64,000 nt of DNA from assembly GCF_000381905.1 (NCBI RefSeq), contig NZ_KB907268.1, positions 35,256 to 99,255 of the forward strand, written 5' to 3'. The notes beneath the pieces are model-generated. The model was not told the DNA's origin. It searched no databases and worked only from the letters and a program-made list of their open reading frames with translations. Origin of the DNA: Paenibacillus fonticola DSM 21315. GTDB lineage: Bacteria; Bacillota; Bacilli; Paenibacillales; Paenibacillaceae. A program made the position numbers and the translations under genes. The number at the start of each line of letters is the position of its first letter. The stretch's first letter is position 1. Below are positions 1-8,666 of this stretch, in pieces.

Positions 1-716
1 AAGCTGTTCATCAGCACGATCACGAGCACGAGAAAGCGGAAGCAGCTCACGAGCATGATCACGAGCAGACGAATGCAGAGGCCCACAATCACGAGCACGA
101 CCAGGAGCAGGAGCAGGCGAATGTGGGGGCTCACAATCACGACCCCGACCATGAAGCAGCCGGTCACCATGATCATGATCACGGCGGGCTGGATCCGCAT
201 GTGTGGCTCTCTCCGGCCCTTGCGATCCAGGAGGTTCGAAATATTGAAGCAGGTCTTTCCCAGGCTGCACCGGAGCATCAAGAGTTATTCAAGAAAAATG
301 CGGACGCCTATGTGGCGAAGCTGGAGGCGTTGGATCAGGAGTTCAGAGATACGCTTGCTAGCGTGAAGCGCAAGGATTTCATTACGCAGCACGCCGCATT
401 TGGTTACCTCGCCCGGGAATACGGGCTCCGGCAGGTGCCGATCGCCGGACTGTCTCCGGAGCTGGAGCCGTCGGCAGCCCAAATGGCGGAAATCGTCAAA
501 TTTGCCAAGGAGAACGAGGTGAAAACGATTTTCTTCGAAACCCTGGTCTCCTCCAAAGTAGCCGAAGCCATCTCTAAGGAGATCGGCGCCCAAACGGCCG
601 TTCTTAACCCGATTGAAGGTTTGACGGAGGAAGACTTGAGCAGCAGCCGGGATTACATCGTACTGATGCGGCAAAACTTAGAGGCGCTGAAATTAGCGCT
701 TAACGAAAAGCTTTAA
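1..716 (+). CDS. znuA: Zinc ABC transporter substrate-binding lipoprotein, ZnuA/AdcA type (3' part)
   Basis: The frame is open from base 3, so only the C-terminal part of the protein is present. It opens with a very His/Asp/Glu-rich segment (many HDHEH-like runs to about residue 58), the flexible metal-collecting loop seen in ZnuA/AdcA proteins. This is followed by the family motif GLDPHVWLSP and later by FITQHAAFGYLAREYGL, where the two His are expected Zn ligands. Known role of the family: captures Zn2+ (sometimes Mn2+) outside the membrane and delivers it to the ZnuBC transporter. The signal peptide and lipobox lie outside the window. The downstream neighbour speD is convergent, with only 4 bases between the stop codons. 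Which metal it binds cannot be proved from sequence. Confidence 0.9.
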   Translation, partial: AVHQHDHEHEKAEAAHEHDHEQTNAEAHNHEHDQEQEQANVGAHNHDPDHEAAGHHDHDHGGLDPHVWLSPALAIQEVRNIEAGLSQAAPEHQELFKKNADAYVAKLEALDQEFRDTLASVKRKDFITQHAAFGYLAREYGLRQVPIAGLSPELEPSAAQMAEIVKFAKENEVKTIFFETLVSSKVAEAISKEIGAQTAVLNPIEGLTEEDLSSSRDYIVLMRQNLEALKLALNEKL

Positions 717-720
717 AGCC

Positions 721-1530
721 TTAGGATGAGATGTTTCTGCCATAGAAAATCTCATCCATTTCCGTTTTCAGCAGCTCAGTGATTTCCGCCTGCTCCTGCG
801 GGCTTAGCTTGTCCTTCGTATAGCCGAACAGATAATTGTTCAGGTCAAATTCCTTCAGTTTGCATTTAGTATGGAAAATATGCTCCTGATAGACGTTTAC
901 ATCAATCATATGGTACGCATCGATAACTTCATCCGGGATGTAATTCTGAATGGAGCTGATCTCGTGATCGATGAATAGCTTATGTCCGTTGACATCCCGC
1001 GTGAACCCGCGAACCCGGTAATCGATCGTCATAATGTCCGTGTCAAAGGAATGGATTAAATAATTCAGCGCTTTGAGCGGCGAAATTTCACCGCAGGTCG
1101 ACACGTCGATATCGGCACGGAACGTGCTGATTCCTTCGTCCGGATGATATTCGGGATACGTATGGACCGTAATGTGGCTCTTGTCGAGCTGCAGCACTAC
1201 GTTATCCGGCAGCGGCCCCGGCGATTCCTCAAAAGATTCCGTAGGCACCTCCACGACAGGCCCCTCCGATACTAGCACGGTCACACTCGCCCCCTGCGGC
1301 ACGTAATCCTGCTTGGCCACATTGAGCACATGGGCTCCAATGATGTCGGACACAGCCATCAGAATGTGAGTCAGCCTGTCGGAATTGTACTGCTCGTCGA
1401 TATATTCTATATAAGCCTGCCGCTCTTCTTTAGTTTTCGTGTAACAGATATCATACATATTGAAGCTTAGCGATTTGGTCAGGTTGTTGAATTCGTGCAG
1501 CTCTACACGCTGTTGTGGTGTCAGTGTCAT
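721..1530 (-). CDS. speD: S-adenosylmethionine decarboxylase, E. coli-type SpeD
   Basis: A 269-residue protein strongly resembling the long (E. coli-type) SpeD rather than the short Bacillus SpeH. Conserved stretches include FNNLTKSLSFNMYDICY near the N-terminus, the self-cleavage site LDKSH (Lys117-Ser118; Ser118 would become the pyruvoyl group), HTYPE, and STCGEISPLKALNYLIH. Known role: makes decarboxylated SAM, the aminopropyl donor for spermidine synthesis. The start at 1530 was chosen over an in-frame ATG at 1578 because GGAGG lies at 1536-1540, five bases upstream, and homologous sequence begins after it. No spermidine synthase gene is nearby. Confidence 0.95.
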   Translation of the reverse strand: MTLTPQQRVELHEFNNLTKSLSFNMYDICYTKTKEERQAYIEYIDEQYNSDRLTHILMAVSDIIGAHVLNVAKQDYVPQGASVTVLVSEGPVVEVPTESFEESPGPLPDNVVLQLDKSHITVHTYPEYHPDEGISTFRADIDVSTCGEISPLKALNYLIHSFDTDIMTIDYRVRGFTRDVNGHKLFIDHEISSIQNYIPDEVIDAYHMIDVNVYQEHIFHTKCKLKEFDLNNYLFGYTKDKLSPQEQAEITELLKTEMDEIFYGRNISS

Positions 1531-1681
1531 AGCAGCCTCCGTTAAGAAATGATATGCCTTAGTTATCTTTATACCCATTCTTCTTTGAACCTAACGGATT
1601 GAAATATTTGCTTACCCTGTTTGCATCTTCCTTTTGCCGGCCAAGTGGAACGATTATATTGGTAGGAATATGTATAATCTC

Positions 1682-1721
1682 AAAAAAAAGCGGCAAGCCC
1701 GGTATAATGCCGGACCTGCCG
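1682..1721 (-). terminator. Intrinsic terminator of the L25 gene
   Basis: An inverted repeat (CGGCA...TGCCG outside, CCGG...CCGG inside, 1691-1721) is followed on the minus strand by eight T. It lies just past the stop codon of the L25 gene. Confidence 0.8.
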
Positions 1722-1743
1722 TTTGGTTTTTATATATCTATAG

Positions 1744-2340
1744 TTATTCTTCCGCCGCTTCGTCCTCGGACTCGAGATCCCCGGCTTGGATTCTTGGTGT
1801 CACGACAGAAACGAGCAGCTCGTTTTCCGCAGACAACAGCGTAACTTCAGGCGGAAGCTCTACATTTCCGACGAGAAGTGAGTCGCCAATATCCAGTTCG
1901 CTAATATCAACGCTGATGGATGACGGCAACTGGTGAGGCAATGCTTCGACCTCGATGAATGTGCTCTGCGTCTGCACGATGCCGCCCAATTTCGTACCTT
2001 TCGGGGTACCGACGTAATCAAGCGTGACTCTCGTACGCACGAGTTCATCCTTCTTTACGCGGAGGAAATCCACATGAGTATATTCGCGTGTCACAGCATC
2101 CCGCTGTAATCCTTCGAGCAGTACAGGAATTTTATCGGAGCCTCCAACTTGAACCTCCAACAGCCCTGATCCTCCGCCTCTGAACCAACGTTGAAATTCC
2201 TGCGAGGAAATATGAATCATGTCGCTTTCTTTGTTCAATCCCATAACTACGCCTGGTAGACGTCCGCTTTGGCGCAGGCGCTTAAGGCCAGACTTATTCA
2301 TAGGTGATCTTTGTTCCGCTACAAAACATGCTCTCATCAC
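1744..2340 (-). CDS. rplY: 50S ribosomal protein L25, Ctc (general stress protein) form
   Basis: 198 residues in the two-domain Ctc/TL5 form. The N-terminal L25 beta-barrel includes the GRLPGVVMG segment that contacts 5S rRNA, and the C-terminal domain ends in an acidic tail (ESEDEAAEE). In Bacillus the ctc gene is a sigma-B stress gene and the protein binds 5S rRNA in the large subunit. A GTG at 2340 and an ATG at 2337 are adjacent; AAGGAG at 2348-2353 is 7 bases from the GTG, so I use the GTG. The gene appears monocistronic, with its own terminator downstream. Confidence 0.93.
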   Translation of the reverse strand: MMRACFVAEQRSPMNKSGLKRLRQSGRLPGVVMGLNKESDMIHISSQEFQRWFRGGGSGLLEVQVGGSDKIPVLLEGLQRDAVTREYTHVDFLRVKKDELVRTRVTLDYVGTPKGTKLGGIVQTQSTFIEVEALPHQLPSSISVDISELDIGDSLLVGNVELPPEVTLLSAENELLVSVVTPRIQAGDLESEDEAAEE

Positions 2341-2496
2341 TACAACACTCCTTAATATTCAACAATATATTTTGTGCTCCCAAAATCGCTATCCGTCCGT
2401 GAACATTGATTTCGCCCCCTGCGCGGGGGATATAAAGAGCACCATGACATCACCGCCCTGGTTAACATTAAATGTTAGTAAATGTATATACACATG

Positions 2497-2530
2497 AAGG
2501 CACCTCGCTTCGTAGGAAGCGAAATGCCTT
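2497..2530. other. Strong hairpin in the spacer between the L25 and TetR genes
   Basis: Arms AAGGCA and TCGCTTC pair with GAAGCGA and TGCCTT around a four-base loop, with only a CC/AA internal loop. No clear T-run follows on either strand, so it may be a transcriptional insulator or a weak terminator. The rest of 2341-2658 holds only a short CCCC-TGCG-CGGGG hairpin near 2411 and no gene. Confidence 0.45.
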
Positions 2531-2658
2531 ATAAAATAACGATAACATAAACCTGTTGGTCTGTCGACAACTGACAGCTGTTATTCATCCTTTTGTCTTA
2601 ATTACCATAATTATGCTCATTTTATAAATTCCCGCCATTCTTTTGAATGAAGAAGATA

Positions 2659-2708
2659 TTGACGATAACGCGGTTCTGTGTTTAATATATATCAAGTGAT
2701 ATGTATCA
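2659..2708 (+). promoter_or_regulatory. Promoter and candidate operator of the TetR gene
   Basis: A -35 box TTGACG (2659-2664), a 17-base spacer and a -10-like TTAATA (2682-2687) precede an inverted repeat TGATA-TG-TATCA at 2697-2708. The position suits autorepression by the TetR protein. The operator assignment is inference. Confidence 0.45.
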
Positions 2709-2741
2709 TACGTTCTATATGATTGAGAGGAGTGACTTGAA

Positions 2742-3320
2742 ATGCCGCCGCAAAAGAAATTCTCCCGAGAGGAAATTATCCAGGCCGCCTTTGAGATTGC
2801 CCGGGTTGAAGGACTGGACCACATTACGATTAGAAAAGTAGCCAGCCGGCTCGGCAGCTCCATTGCCCCGATTTACGTTAACTTTGCAAGCGTGGAAGAG
2901 TTAGTCCAGGCCGTCATTGGAAAAGTATCCGAACTTAGCAAGGAAATATTGATGGACATGGATACGGGGAATCCGTTTCACGATATCGGCGCAGCCAGCT
3001 TGCGGTTTGCCAAAGAGTACAGCGTATTGTTCAGGGATCTTGTCATGAAGCAGAATGACCACATGAAGGGCCACGATCAGGATATGGCTCCATTCCTTAT
3101 TGAGCAGATGAAGGGGGATGCTGATTTAGCCGGCTTCGAGGACGAGGAACTACGGCTTATTTTATTGAAAATGAAAATATTCCAGCTCGGTCTCTCGGTC
3201 ATGATCGCAAACGGATTGCTTCCCGATTCCTTTAGCGAGGAAGAGGCCATAGCGCTGTTGGACAATGCTGCTGCCGATGTGATCGCAGGTGCCCGGTTGC
3301 GGCAGCAGGGCTCGCTGTAG
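2742..3320 (+). CDS. TetR/AcrR family transcriptional regulator
   Basis: 192 residues. The N-terminal helix-turn-helix is typical of TetR: EEIIQAAFEIARVEG then ITIRKVASRLGSSIAPIYVNF (residues 9-50), where the recognition helix normally ends in YYHF and here ends in IYVNF. The C-terminal ligand-binding half is all-helical and unassigned. GAGAGGAG precedes the ATG. The next gene, a secreted serine hydrolase, starts about 60 bases downstream and is probably co-transcribed, so this repressor may control it. The ligand is unknown. Confidence 0.85.
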   Translation: MPPQKKFSREEIIQAAFEIARVEGLDHITIRKVASRLGSSIAPIYVNFASVEELVQAVIGKVSELSKEILMDMDTGNPFHDIGAASLRFAKEYSVLFRDLVMKQNDHMKGHDQDMAPFLIEQMKGDADLAGFEDEELRLILLKMKIFQLGLSVMIANGLLPDSFSEEEAIALLDNAAADVIAGARLRQQGSL

Positions 3321-3384
3321 CTAAAGAGGATTGTCGTTTCACTACGTAAAAGACAATTTGAAAAAAGAGGAGGTTATGAGAGTA

Positions 3385-5361
3385 ATGCGGGTTCAGTTCA
3401 TGTTATTCGTTTTATTGTTCGGCACTCTGCTTTCCAACGCGTCTGTTCAGGCTGGCAATCAACTGGCAAATCAACCGGCAGATCAGGCAAGCAAAGCGAA
3501 TTATGCCGATATAGAATCTTTTATGGATCAAGAAATGAAAATACAGATGCAAAAGTTCAACATCCCGAATGCTGCCGTATCCGTTGTCGCTAATGGGGAG
3601 GTTATCTTCAGCCATGGATATGGCTATGCCGATCGGGAGAAGGAGCTCCCCGTAAACCCGGAGCATACGCTGTTTCGGATGGGATCAACCTCCAAGCTGC
3701 TGACTTGGACCGCCGTCATGCAGCTTGTCGAACAGGGGAAATTGGACCTTGAAGCTGATATCAATACATACTTGGACTTTAAAATGCCGGACCGGCTCTA
3801 TACACAATCAGCACAGGAGCCTGCTGCCGCGCCGATTACCTTAACCCACCTCATGACCCATACCGCCGGGTTTGAGGACTATCCCGACATGATTTTCAGG
3901 CTGGATGAGCAGCAAATGCTCCCACTTGCAGATTATGTGCGTACTTATATGCCGCAACGGGCATTTCCTCCTGGCGAGGTCGTAGCGTACTCCAATTATG
4001 GTACGGCATTAGCCGGCTATATTGTCGAGAGGGTAGCGGACCAAATATTCGAAGATTACGTAGATCAGCATATTTTTACACCGCTTGGGATGGAATACAG
4101 CAGCTTCCGCCAGCCGCTGCCGGAACGATTGCAGCCGCATATGGCACGGGCGTATCGGCTTGCGCAAGGGGAATACGAAGAAGGCAGATTTGAATTCGTT
4201 CCTGGTCCAGCTGGCGGCATGAGCAGTTCGGCAGCGGACATGTCAAAATTTATGCTGGCTTATTTTTCAGGAGAGAACGAGCAAGGAGGGCGCATCCTTC
4301 GTGAAGAAACGATCCGTTCCATGCGGAATCAGCAATTTACACAGCATCCCTTGCTGTCCGGCACAGCGTTCGGATTTATGGAGGGAGTCTTTAATGGAGA
4401 ACGGACGCTTTTTCATGGCGGAAGTACGATGCTGTTCGATACGGGGCTGTATTTGGTTCCTGAGCGAAATCTCGGCTTGTTCGTTTCCTACAGCGGGGGC
4501 AGCTATTTGGCCCATCTCGGCTTGTTTCAAGCATTAATGGATCATTACTATCCTGCCCCTCCTGCAGATCATCCGCTGCCGCCTGAAGGGACGATTGAAC
4601 GTTCCCGCCAATATGTCGGGGAATATCAGCAGAACAGGCGCAGCTTCACGACTTCCGAACGGTTTTTAAGCTTAACGATGGGACTGATTCAAGTACAGCT
4701 GGACAAAGAGGGCTACCTGCTCGTCAGCCATGCAGGAGAAATGAACCGTTTTGTGGAAATAGAACCTGGCATTTACCTTAATTTAAGGGAGCAGGGAACA
4801 CAGGATTATTATGGCGGCTTCCGTACGATTGTGTTCGGTGTTGACCCTTACGGCAACACGATGCTCATGTCCGACGGTCCGATGACGTATTCGAAGGCTC
4901 CCTGGTATGCGTCCAGTTCGTTTACGTTTCTAACTATAATCGCTATTTTACTGTTTATTATAATCTCTCTCTTATTCTGGAGCATTCGAGGGGTATTCCG
5001 GCTTATTAGACGGTCTAAATCCCGAACAACGTTACCTCCAAAATTGGCCCGTGCCGCAGCAGGAATTGCCATTGCGTTCGGTGTACTGACGCTGGCTATC
5101 CTGATCGGAGTCGCTATTAACGGCCAAATTGACCCTGTGTACGGCTTGCCGCAGGCAGCCTTTGGCGTAATGCCTTCATGGAATTCTGTGCTGGATGTGC
5201 TTCCGTGGTTGCTGATTACCATTGGTATATTCATGATTATATTTGCGGTCATCGCAGTATGGAGAAAGTATTGGAGAATATCCGGACGTATCCACTATGT
5301 CCTATTTACCGCCGCGGCCTGGATGCTGTTATCGCTGTTCATGTATTGGCAGCTCATTTAG
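3385..5361 (+). CDS. Membrane-anchored serine beta-lactamase-like hydrolase (class C/PBP4* family)
   Basis: 658 residues from the chosen start. A signal peptide (QFMLFVLLFGTLLSNASVQA) leads into an extracytoplasmic beta-lactamase/transpeptidase-like domain with the three catalytic motifs: STSK (residues 101-104), YSN (202-204) and HGGS (from 344, in place of KTG). Four transmembrane helices follow at the C-terminus (from about residue 510). The family cleaves peptides, esters or D-amino-acid-containing cell-wall fragments; the substrate cannot be predicted. An ATG at 3376 is possible, but GGAGG at 3369-3373 sits only 2 bases before it and 11 before the ATG at 3385. It follows the TetR gene in the same direction. 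Confidence 0.85.
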   Translation: MRVQFMLFVLLFGTLLSNASVQAGNQLANQPADQASKANYADIESFMDQEMKIQMQKFNIPNAAVSVVANGEVIFSHGYGYADREKELPVNPEHTLFRMGSTSKLLTWTAVMQLVEQGKLDLEADINTYLDFKMPDRLYTQSAQEPAAAPITLTHLMTHTAGFEDYPDMIFRLDEQQMLPLADYVRTYMPQRAFPPGEVVAYSNYGTALAGYIVERVADQIFEDYVDQHIFTPLGMEYSSFRQPLPERLQPHMARAYRLAQGEYEEGRFEFVPGPAGGMSSSAADMSKFMLAYFSGENEQGGRILREETIRSMRNQQFTQHPLLSGTAFGFMEGVFNGERTLFHGGSTMLFDTGLYLVPERNLGLFVSYSGGSYLAHLGLFQALMDHYYPAPPADHPLPPEGTIERSRQYVGEYQQNRRSFTTSERFLSLTMGLIQVQLDKEGYLLVSHAGEMNRFVEIEPGIYLNLREQGTQDYYGGFRTIVFGVDPYGNTMLMSDGPMTYSKAPWYASSSFTFLTIIAILLFIIISLLFWSIRGVFRLIRRSKSRTTLPPKLARAAAGIAIAFGVLTLAILIGVAINGQIDPVYGLPQAAFGVMPSWNSVLDVLPWLLITIGIFMIIFAVIAVWRKYWRISGRIHYVLFTAAAWMLLSLFMYWQLI

Positions 5362-5424
5362 CGGCGAACAGGGATAAGCGGGGGACAAATTGATACTGTG
5401 GGGAAAAATGCGGGAGATAATTCA

Positions 5425-5594
5425 TGAAATAAACCGCAAGGAAATAAATAGTGAGGAATTAAACCGCAGGAAATAAATCGTAAACCACGTTAAGGAAATA
5501 AAAAGTAAGTAAATAATCGTAAGTAGATAAACACTAAGTAAATAAGCATTAAGAAATAAACTCTTCGTAAATAAACTCTAAGTAAATAAACATT
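5425..5594. repeat. Degenerate 15-bp AT-rich tandem repeat array
   Basis: About eleven imperfect copies of a roughly 15-base unit of the form GAAATAAACNCTAA / GTAAATAAACNCTAA run head to tail between the serine hydrolase and the alcohol dehydrogenase-like gene. Each copy carries stop codons, so nothing is encoded. The function is unknown. Confidence 0.8.
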
Positions 5595-5621
5595 GTATGC
5601 TTCGGCAAGAGGGGGCTAGGC

Positions 5622-6614
5622 ATGTGCATGGATAACCAATATATCGTCTTTCATGAATTCGGAACGCCTGAAGACGTTCTGAAAGTCGAGCGCAAGGCCG
5701 TTACAGCCCCCGGGCAAGGCGAGATACTGGTACGAATGATCGCCCGGCCGATCAATCCTTCGGATCTGATTCCGATCCGGGGATCATATTCGCACCGGAT
5801 ATCGCTTCCCTGCATTCCCGGATACGAAGGCATTGGCATCGTAGAGGACGTGGGGAAGGATGTCGCCCAGGAGCTGATTGGCAAGCGGGTGCTGCCGCTG
5901 CGGGGCGAAGGCACCTGGCAGCAATTCGTGAAGGCGCCAGTATCCTGGGCCGTTGCGATTCCCGATGCCGTAACGGATGATCAGGCTGCGCAGCTGTATA
6001 TTAACCCGGTGACTGCCTGGCTTATTTGCCGGGAGATCTTGGGCTTGAAGCCAGGTGCAATTCTCGCCGTCAATGCGTGCGGCTCGGCGCTTGGGCGGAT
6101 TTTGGCTCAGTTGTGCACCATTTTTGGCGTAAGGCTCATCGCTGTGACGAGAAATGACCGTCACACGAAAGAGCTGCTTGAATTGGGCGCGGCCTCCGTG
6201 ATCAACACGGATGAGACTCCGCTAAAGCTGGCCATCATGGAGCTAACCGGCGGCAAGGGGGCAGACGCTGCGGTGGATATGATCGGGGGCGGGCCCGGTA
6301 CGGAGCTGGCTTGCTGCGTACGTACAGAAGGAATGTTCGTAACGCTAGGGCTTCTATCAGGGGTGCCGCTGGATTGGGCAGAAATCAGGCGCAGCACGAA
6401 CGCAGCGGCGACGATGTTTCATCTGCGGCATTGGAATCAGACGGTTAGCGTTCAAATGTGGCAGGATACTTTTAGGGAGCTTATTTCCTTAATCCAGTCG
6501 AAAAAGCTGGCACTGCAGCCGCCGAGGTCGCGCTTTGAACTGCGCAAGGCAGGTGCCGCGGTGCGTGCCGCTGAAGCTTCCGGGAGGAACACGGGGAAAT
6601 GCTTCCTTACGTAA
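5622..6614 (+). CDS. MDR-superfamily NADPH-dependent oxidoreductase (quinone/enoyl-thioester reductase-like)
   Basis: 330 residues of the medium-chain dehydrogenase/reductase fold. The N-terminal GroES-like domain contains NPSDLIPIRGSY and PGYEGIGIVEDVG. A Rossmann domain follows with AVNACGSALGRILAQLCTIFG around residues 149-169. The catalytic and structural zinc Cys sets of classical alcohol dehydrogenases are absent, which favours the quinone oxidoreductase / MECR-like enoyl reductase branch. GAGGGGG at 5609-5615, six bases before the ATG, fixes the start. The gene stands alone. The substrate is unknown. Confidence 0.85.
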   Translation: MCMDNQYIVFHEFGTPEDVLKVERKAVTAPGQGEILVRMIARPINPSDLIPIRGSYSHRISLPCIPGYEGIGIVEDVGKDVAQELIGKRVLPLRGEGTWQQFVKAPVSWAVAIPDAVTDDQAAQLYINPVTAWLICREILGLKPGAILAVNACGSALGRILAQLCTIFGVRLIAVTRNDRHTKELLELGAASVINTDETPLKLAIMELTGGKGADAAVDMIGGGPGTELACCVRTEGMFVTLGLLSGVPLDWAEIRRSTNAAATMFHLRHWNQTVSVQMWQDTFRELISLIQSKKLALQPPRSRFELRKAGAAVRAAEASGRNTGKCFLT

Positions 6615-6709
6615 CCCGGCACTAAATTCCCGATATCACGATGCTGGGTGCCCATCTTTTGTTCTAGTTGCAGGCTTAAGGTTGCTATCAAACTTGCTTG
6701 TTGCTACTG

Positions 6710-6894
6710 GCTTACGGACACAGAAGCCGCTATTTGACCTGTTATCGTAGTTCACACAACTTAACGGACACCAGCGTCCTTATTGGCCCCAAATTTGCGT
6801 ATGAAGCCAACTTTCGGGCACCTTAGCGGAACCACGGTCCGTTAGCCTTCTGAAAACCGAAATTTTCGTGAAATAGCGGAACCTGTGTCCGTAA
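6710..6894. repeat. Four dispersed copies of a short imperfect palindrome (CGGAC/GTCCG type)
   Basis: Within the 520-base gap after the MDR gene, related 20-24 base units occur near 6710, 6761, 6823 and 6873, in forms such as TTAGCGGAACCACGGTCCG and ATAGCGGAACCTGTGTCCG. Each can fold on itself through CGGA/TCCG arms. They look like copies of an interspersed intergenic element. No gene is visible from 6615 to 7137. Confidence 0.6.
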
Positions 6895-7137
6895 CACAGA
6901 GGCATGTGTGACAGGTGAGGCACATGTGATTATGGGGGAGGAAATCCACCATCTTGTGCGGAGAGGTGTATCAAATTCAGCGACAGGATCATAGCGAGGG
7001 ATGGCGGAATAACAAAAAGGAGCCCTGCTGCTAAATATCATAACAGGGCTCCGATCAACTCTATTGTGTTTTCCCGACTTACCTTAATTCAGTACGTTGG
7101 TTTCATTTCAGCATTGCAATATTGCAGTATTGCAACG

Positions 7138-7518
7138 CTATCGGCCAGCGTACTCCTCATACTGCGCGCTGAAATGATTGATTTTCGTCGTTACTTTTTG
7201 CAAATGCTGCTGCATGATTTGGATTTCGTTCTCGACGTTCTTCTTATGCTCGATCAAAATCTTGCAGCGCTGCCTCAGTGTTCCTCCGCCTTGTACGCTT
7301 AAATCGACGAATTCCTTGATCTGCTTAATAGGCATGCCTGTTTCCTTCAGGCAGCAAATTAATCCAAGCCACTCCAAATCGTCGTCGGTAAAGCGGCGTA
7401 TGCCGCCTTCACTGCGCTTGACGAACGGCAGCAGTCCTTCTTTTTCATAATAACGCAAGGTGTGACTAGGCAAATTAGTTTTTTCCGATACTTGTTTAAT
7501 GGAGTAGATCATCGCCAT
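7138..7518 (-). CDS. MerR family transcriptional regulator, AdhR-like
   Basis: 126 residues: winged helix-turn-helix YSIKQVSEKTNLPSHTLRYYEKEGLLPF, the wing RRFTDDDLEWLGLICCLKETGMPI, then a C-terminal coiled coil (about residues 78-115) for dimerisation. Length and sequence resemble Bacillus AdhR/YraB-type regulators that sense reactive aldehydes. It is divergent from an aldo/keto reductase gene, and the shared spacer holds a MerR-type promoter with a palindrome, so it probably activates that gene. GGGAGAG (7526-7532) is seven bases upstream of the ATG. A Cys pair at residues 55-56 (ICCLKETG) could be the sensor, which is inference. Confidence 0.88.
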   Translation of the reverse strand: MAMIYSIKQVSEKTNLPSHTLRYYEKEGLLPFVKRSEGGIRRFTDDDLEWLGLICCLKETGMPIKQIKEFVDLSVQGGGTLRQRCKILIEHKKNVENEIQIMQQHLQKVTTKINHFSAQYEEYAGR

Positions 7519-7555
7519 CTTAATTCTCTCCCGAATATAATTTGGTGTACAGCTC

Positions 7556-7586
7556 TTGACTTGAAGTTAACTTTAACCCTTAAGAT
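7556..7586 (+). promoter_or_regulatory. MerR-type promoter with 19-bp spacer and palindromic operator
   Basis: A -35 box TTGACT (7556-7561) and a -10-like TAAGAT (7581-7586) are separated by exactly 19 bases, the elongated spacer that MerR proteins untwist. Centred in it is a near-perfect palindrome, TTGAAGTTAACTTTAA (7561-7576). It points toward the aldo/keto reductase gene. Confidence 0.75.
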
Positions 7587-7642
7587 TCTATTGTACAATA
7601 CAAGAAGATGATCCAAAAGTTTAGACAAGGAGGATATGAATC

Positions 7643-8560
7643 ATGAGAACGATGAAACTTGGAACCAGCAACCTGGAGGTGCCGGTGATTGCCGTTGGCT
7701 GCATGCGCATCAATTCGCTCGGACAAGCCGAGGCGGAGAAATTTGTGCAGACGGCGCTTGAAGCAGGGGCGAATTTCTTTGACCATGCGGATATTTACGG
7801 CGGCGGCAAATGCGAGGAGATTTTTGCGGACGCGATCCATATGAATGATGATGTCCGTGAGAAAATCATCCTGCAGTCCAAATGCGGCATTCGCCAGGGC
7901 ATGTTCGATTTTTCCAAAGAGCATATATTAAATTCGGTTGACGGTATTCTGAAAAGATTAAAAACCGACTATCTCGACGTGCTGCTGCTGCATCGTCCTG
8001 ACGCCTTGGTGGAACCGGAGGAAGTAGCAGAGGCGTTCGACAAGCTGGAGAGCTCAGGCAAGGTACGTCATTTTGGGGTCTCCAACCAAAAGCCGATGCA
8101 AATCGAGCTGTTGAAGAAGCATGTGAAGCAGCCGCTAGTTGCGAATCAGCTGCAGATGAGCATCACGAATGCGACGATGATTTCCAACGGAATCAACGTC
8201 AACATGGAAAATGACGCTGCAGTTGACCGTGACGGCAGCATTCTCGATTATAGCCGATTGCATGATATGACCATTCAGCCATGGTCGCCGTTCCAATACG
8301 GTTTCTTTGAAGGGGTTTTCCTTGGTAACGAGAAGTTCCCTGAACTGAACCAGAAAATCGATGAGATCGCGGCAAAATACGAGGTTTCCAACACGACGAT
8401 CGCGATTGCATGGCTTCTCCGTCATCCGGCCAAAATGCAGCCGGTGACCGGGACGATGAATCTGGAGAGAATCCTGGACTGCTGCAAAGCTGCTGACATC
8501 ACGCTGACGCGTGAGGAGTGGTATGAAATTTACCGTGCTGCGGGGAATGTGCTTCCGTAA
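7643..8560 (+). CDS. Aldo/keto reductase (YdhF-like)
   Basis: 305 residues of the AKR (alpha/beta)8 barrel. The expected catalytic tetrad is visible: Asp and Tyr in FFDHADIYGGG, Lys in IILQSKCGI, His in LLLHRPD. The NADPH-binding end contains TGTMNLERI. Family role: NADPH-dependent reduction of aldehydes and ketones. Taken with the MerR/AdhR-like neighbour and its operator, detoxification of reactive carbonyls is a reasonable inference. AAGGAGGAT precedes the ATG. A strong terminator follows. Confidence 0.93.
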   Translation: MRTMKLGTSNLEVPVIAVGCMRINSLGQAEAEKFVQTALEAGANFFDHADIYGGGKCEEIFADAIHMNDDVREKIILQSKCGIRQGMFDFSKEHILNSVDGILKRLKTDYLDVLLLHRPDALVEPEEVAEAFDKLESSGKVRHFGVSNQKPMQIELLKKHVKQPLVANQLQMSITNATMISNGINVNMENDAAVDRDGSILDYSRLHDMTIQPWSPFQYGFFEGVFLGNEKFPELNQKIDEIAAKYEVSNTTIAIAWLLRHPAKMQPVTGTMNLERILDCCKAADITLTREEWYEIYRAAGNVLP

Positions 8561-8600
8561 ACGGAGCGGCGAAGGGAAAGTTATTGTTTTAGCAATAGCA

Positions 8601-8634
8601 AAGCGGGGGCATCGTACATGCCCCCGCTTTTTTT
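8601..8634 (+). terminator. Intrinsic terminator after the aldo/keto reductase gene
   Basis: A perfect GC-rich stem, AAGCGGGGGCAT / ATGCCCCCGCTT, with a five-base loop is followed by a run of T. Confidence 0.92.
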
Positions 8635-8666
8635 ACAAGATAATATTAAGCTTCTGGGGGCTAGAT

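Noticed and set aside
1..366. Arg/Thr-rich 103-codon frame at the window start
   Set aside because: Out-of-frame reading of the His-rich loop of the ZnuA-type gene.
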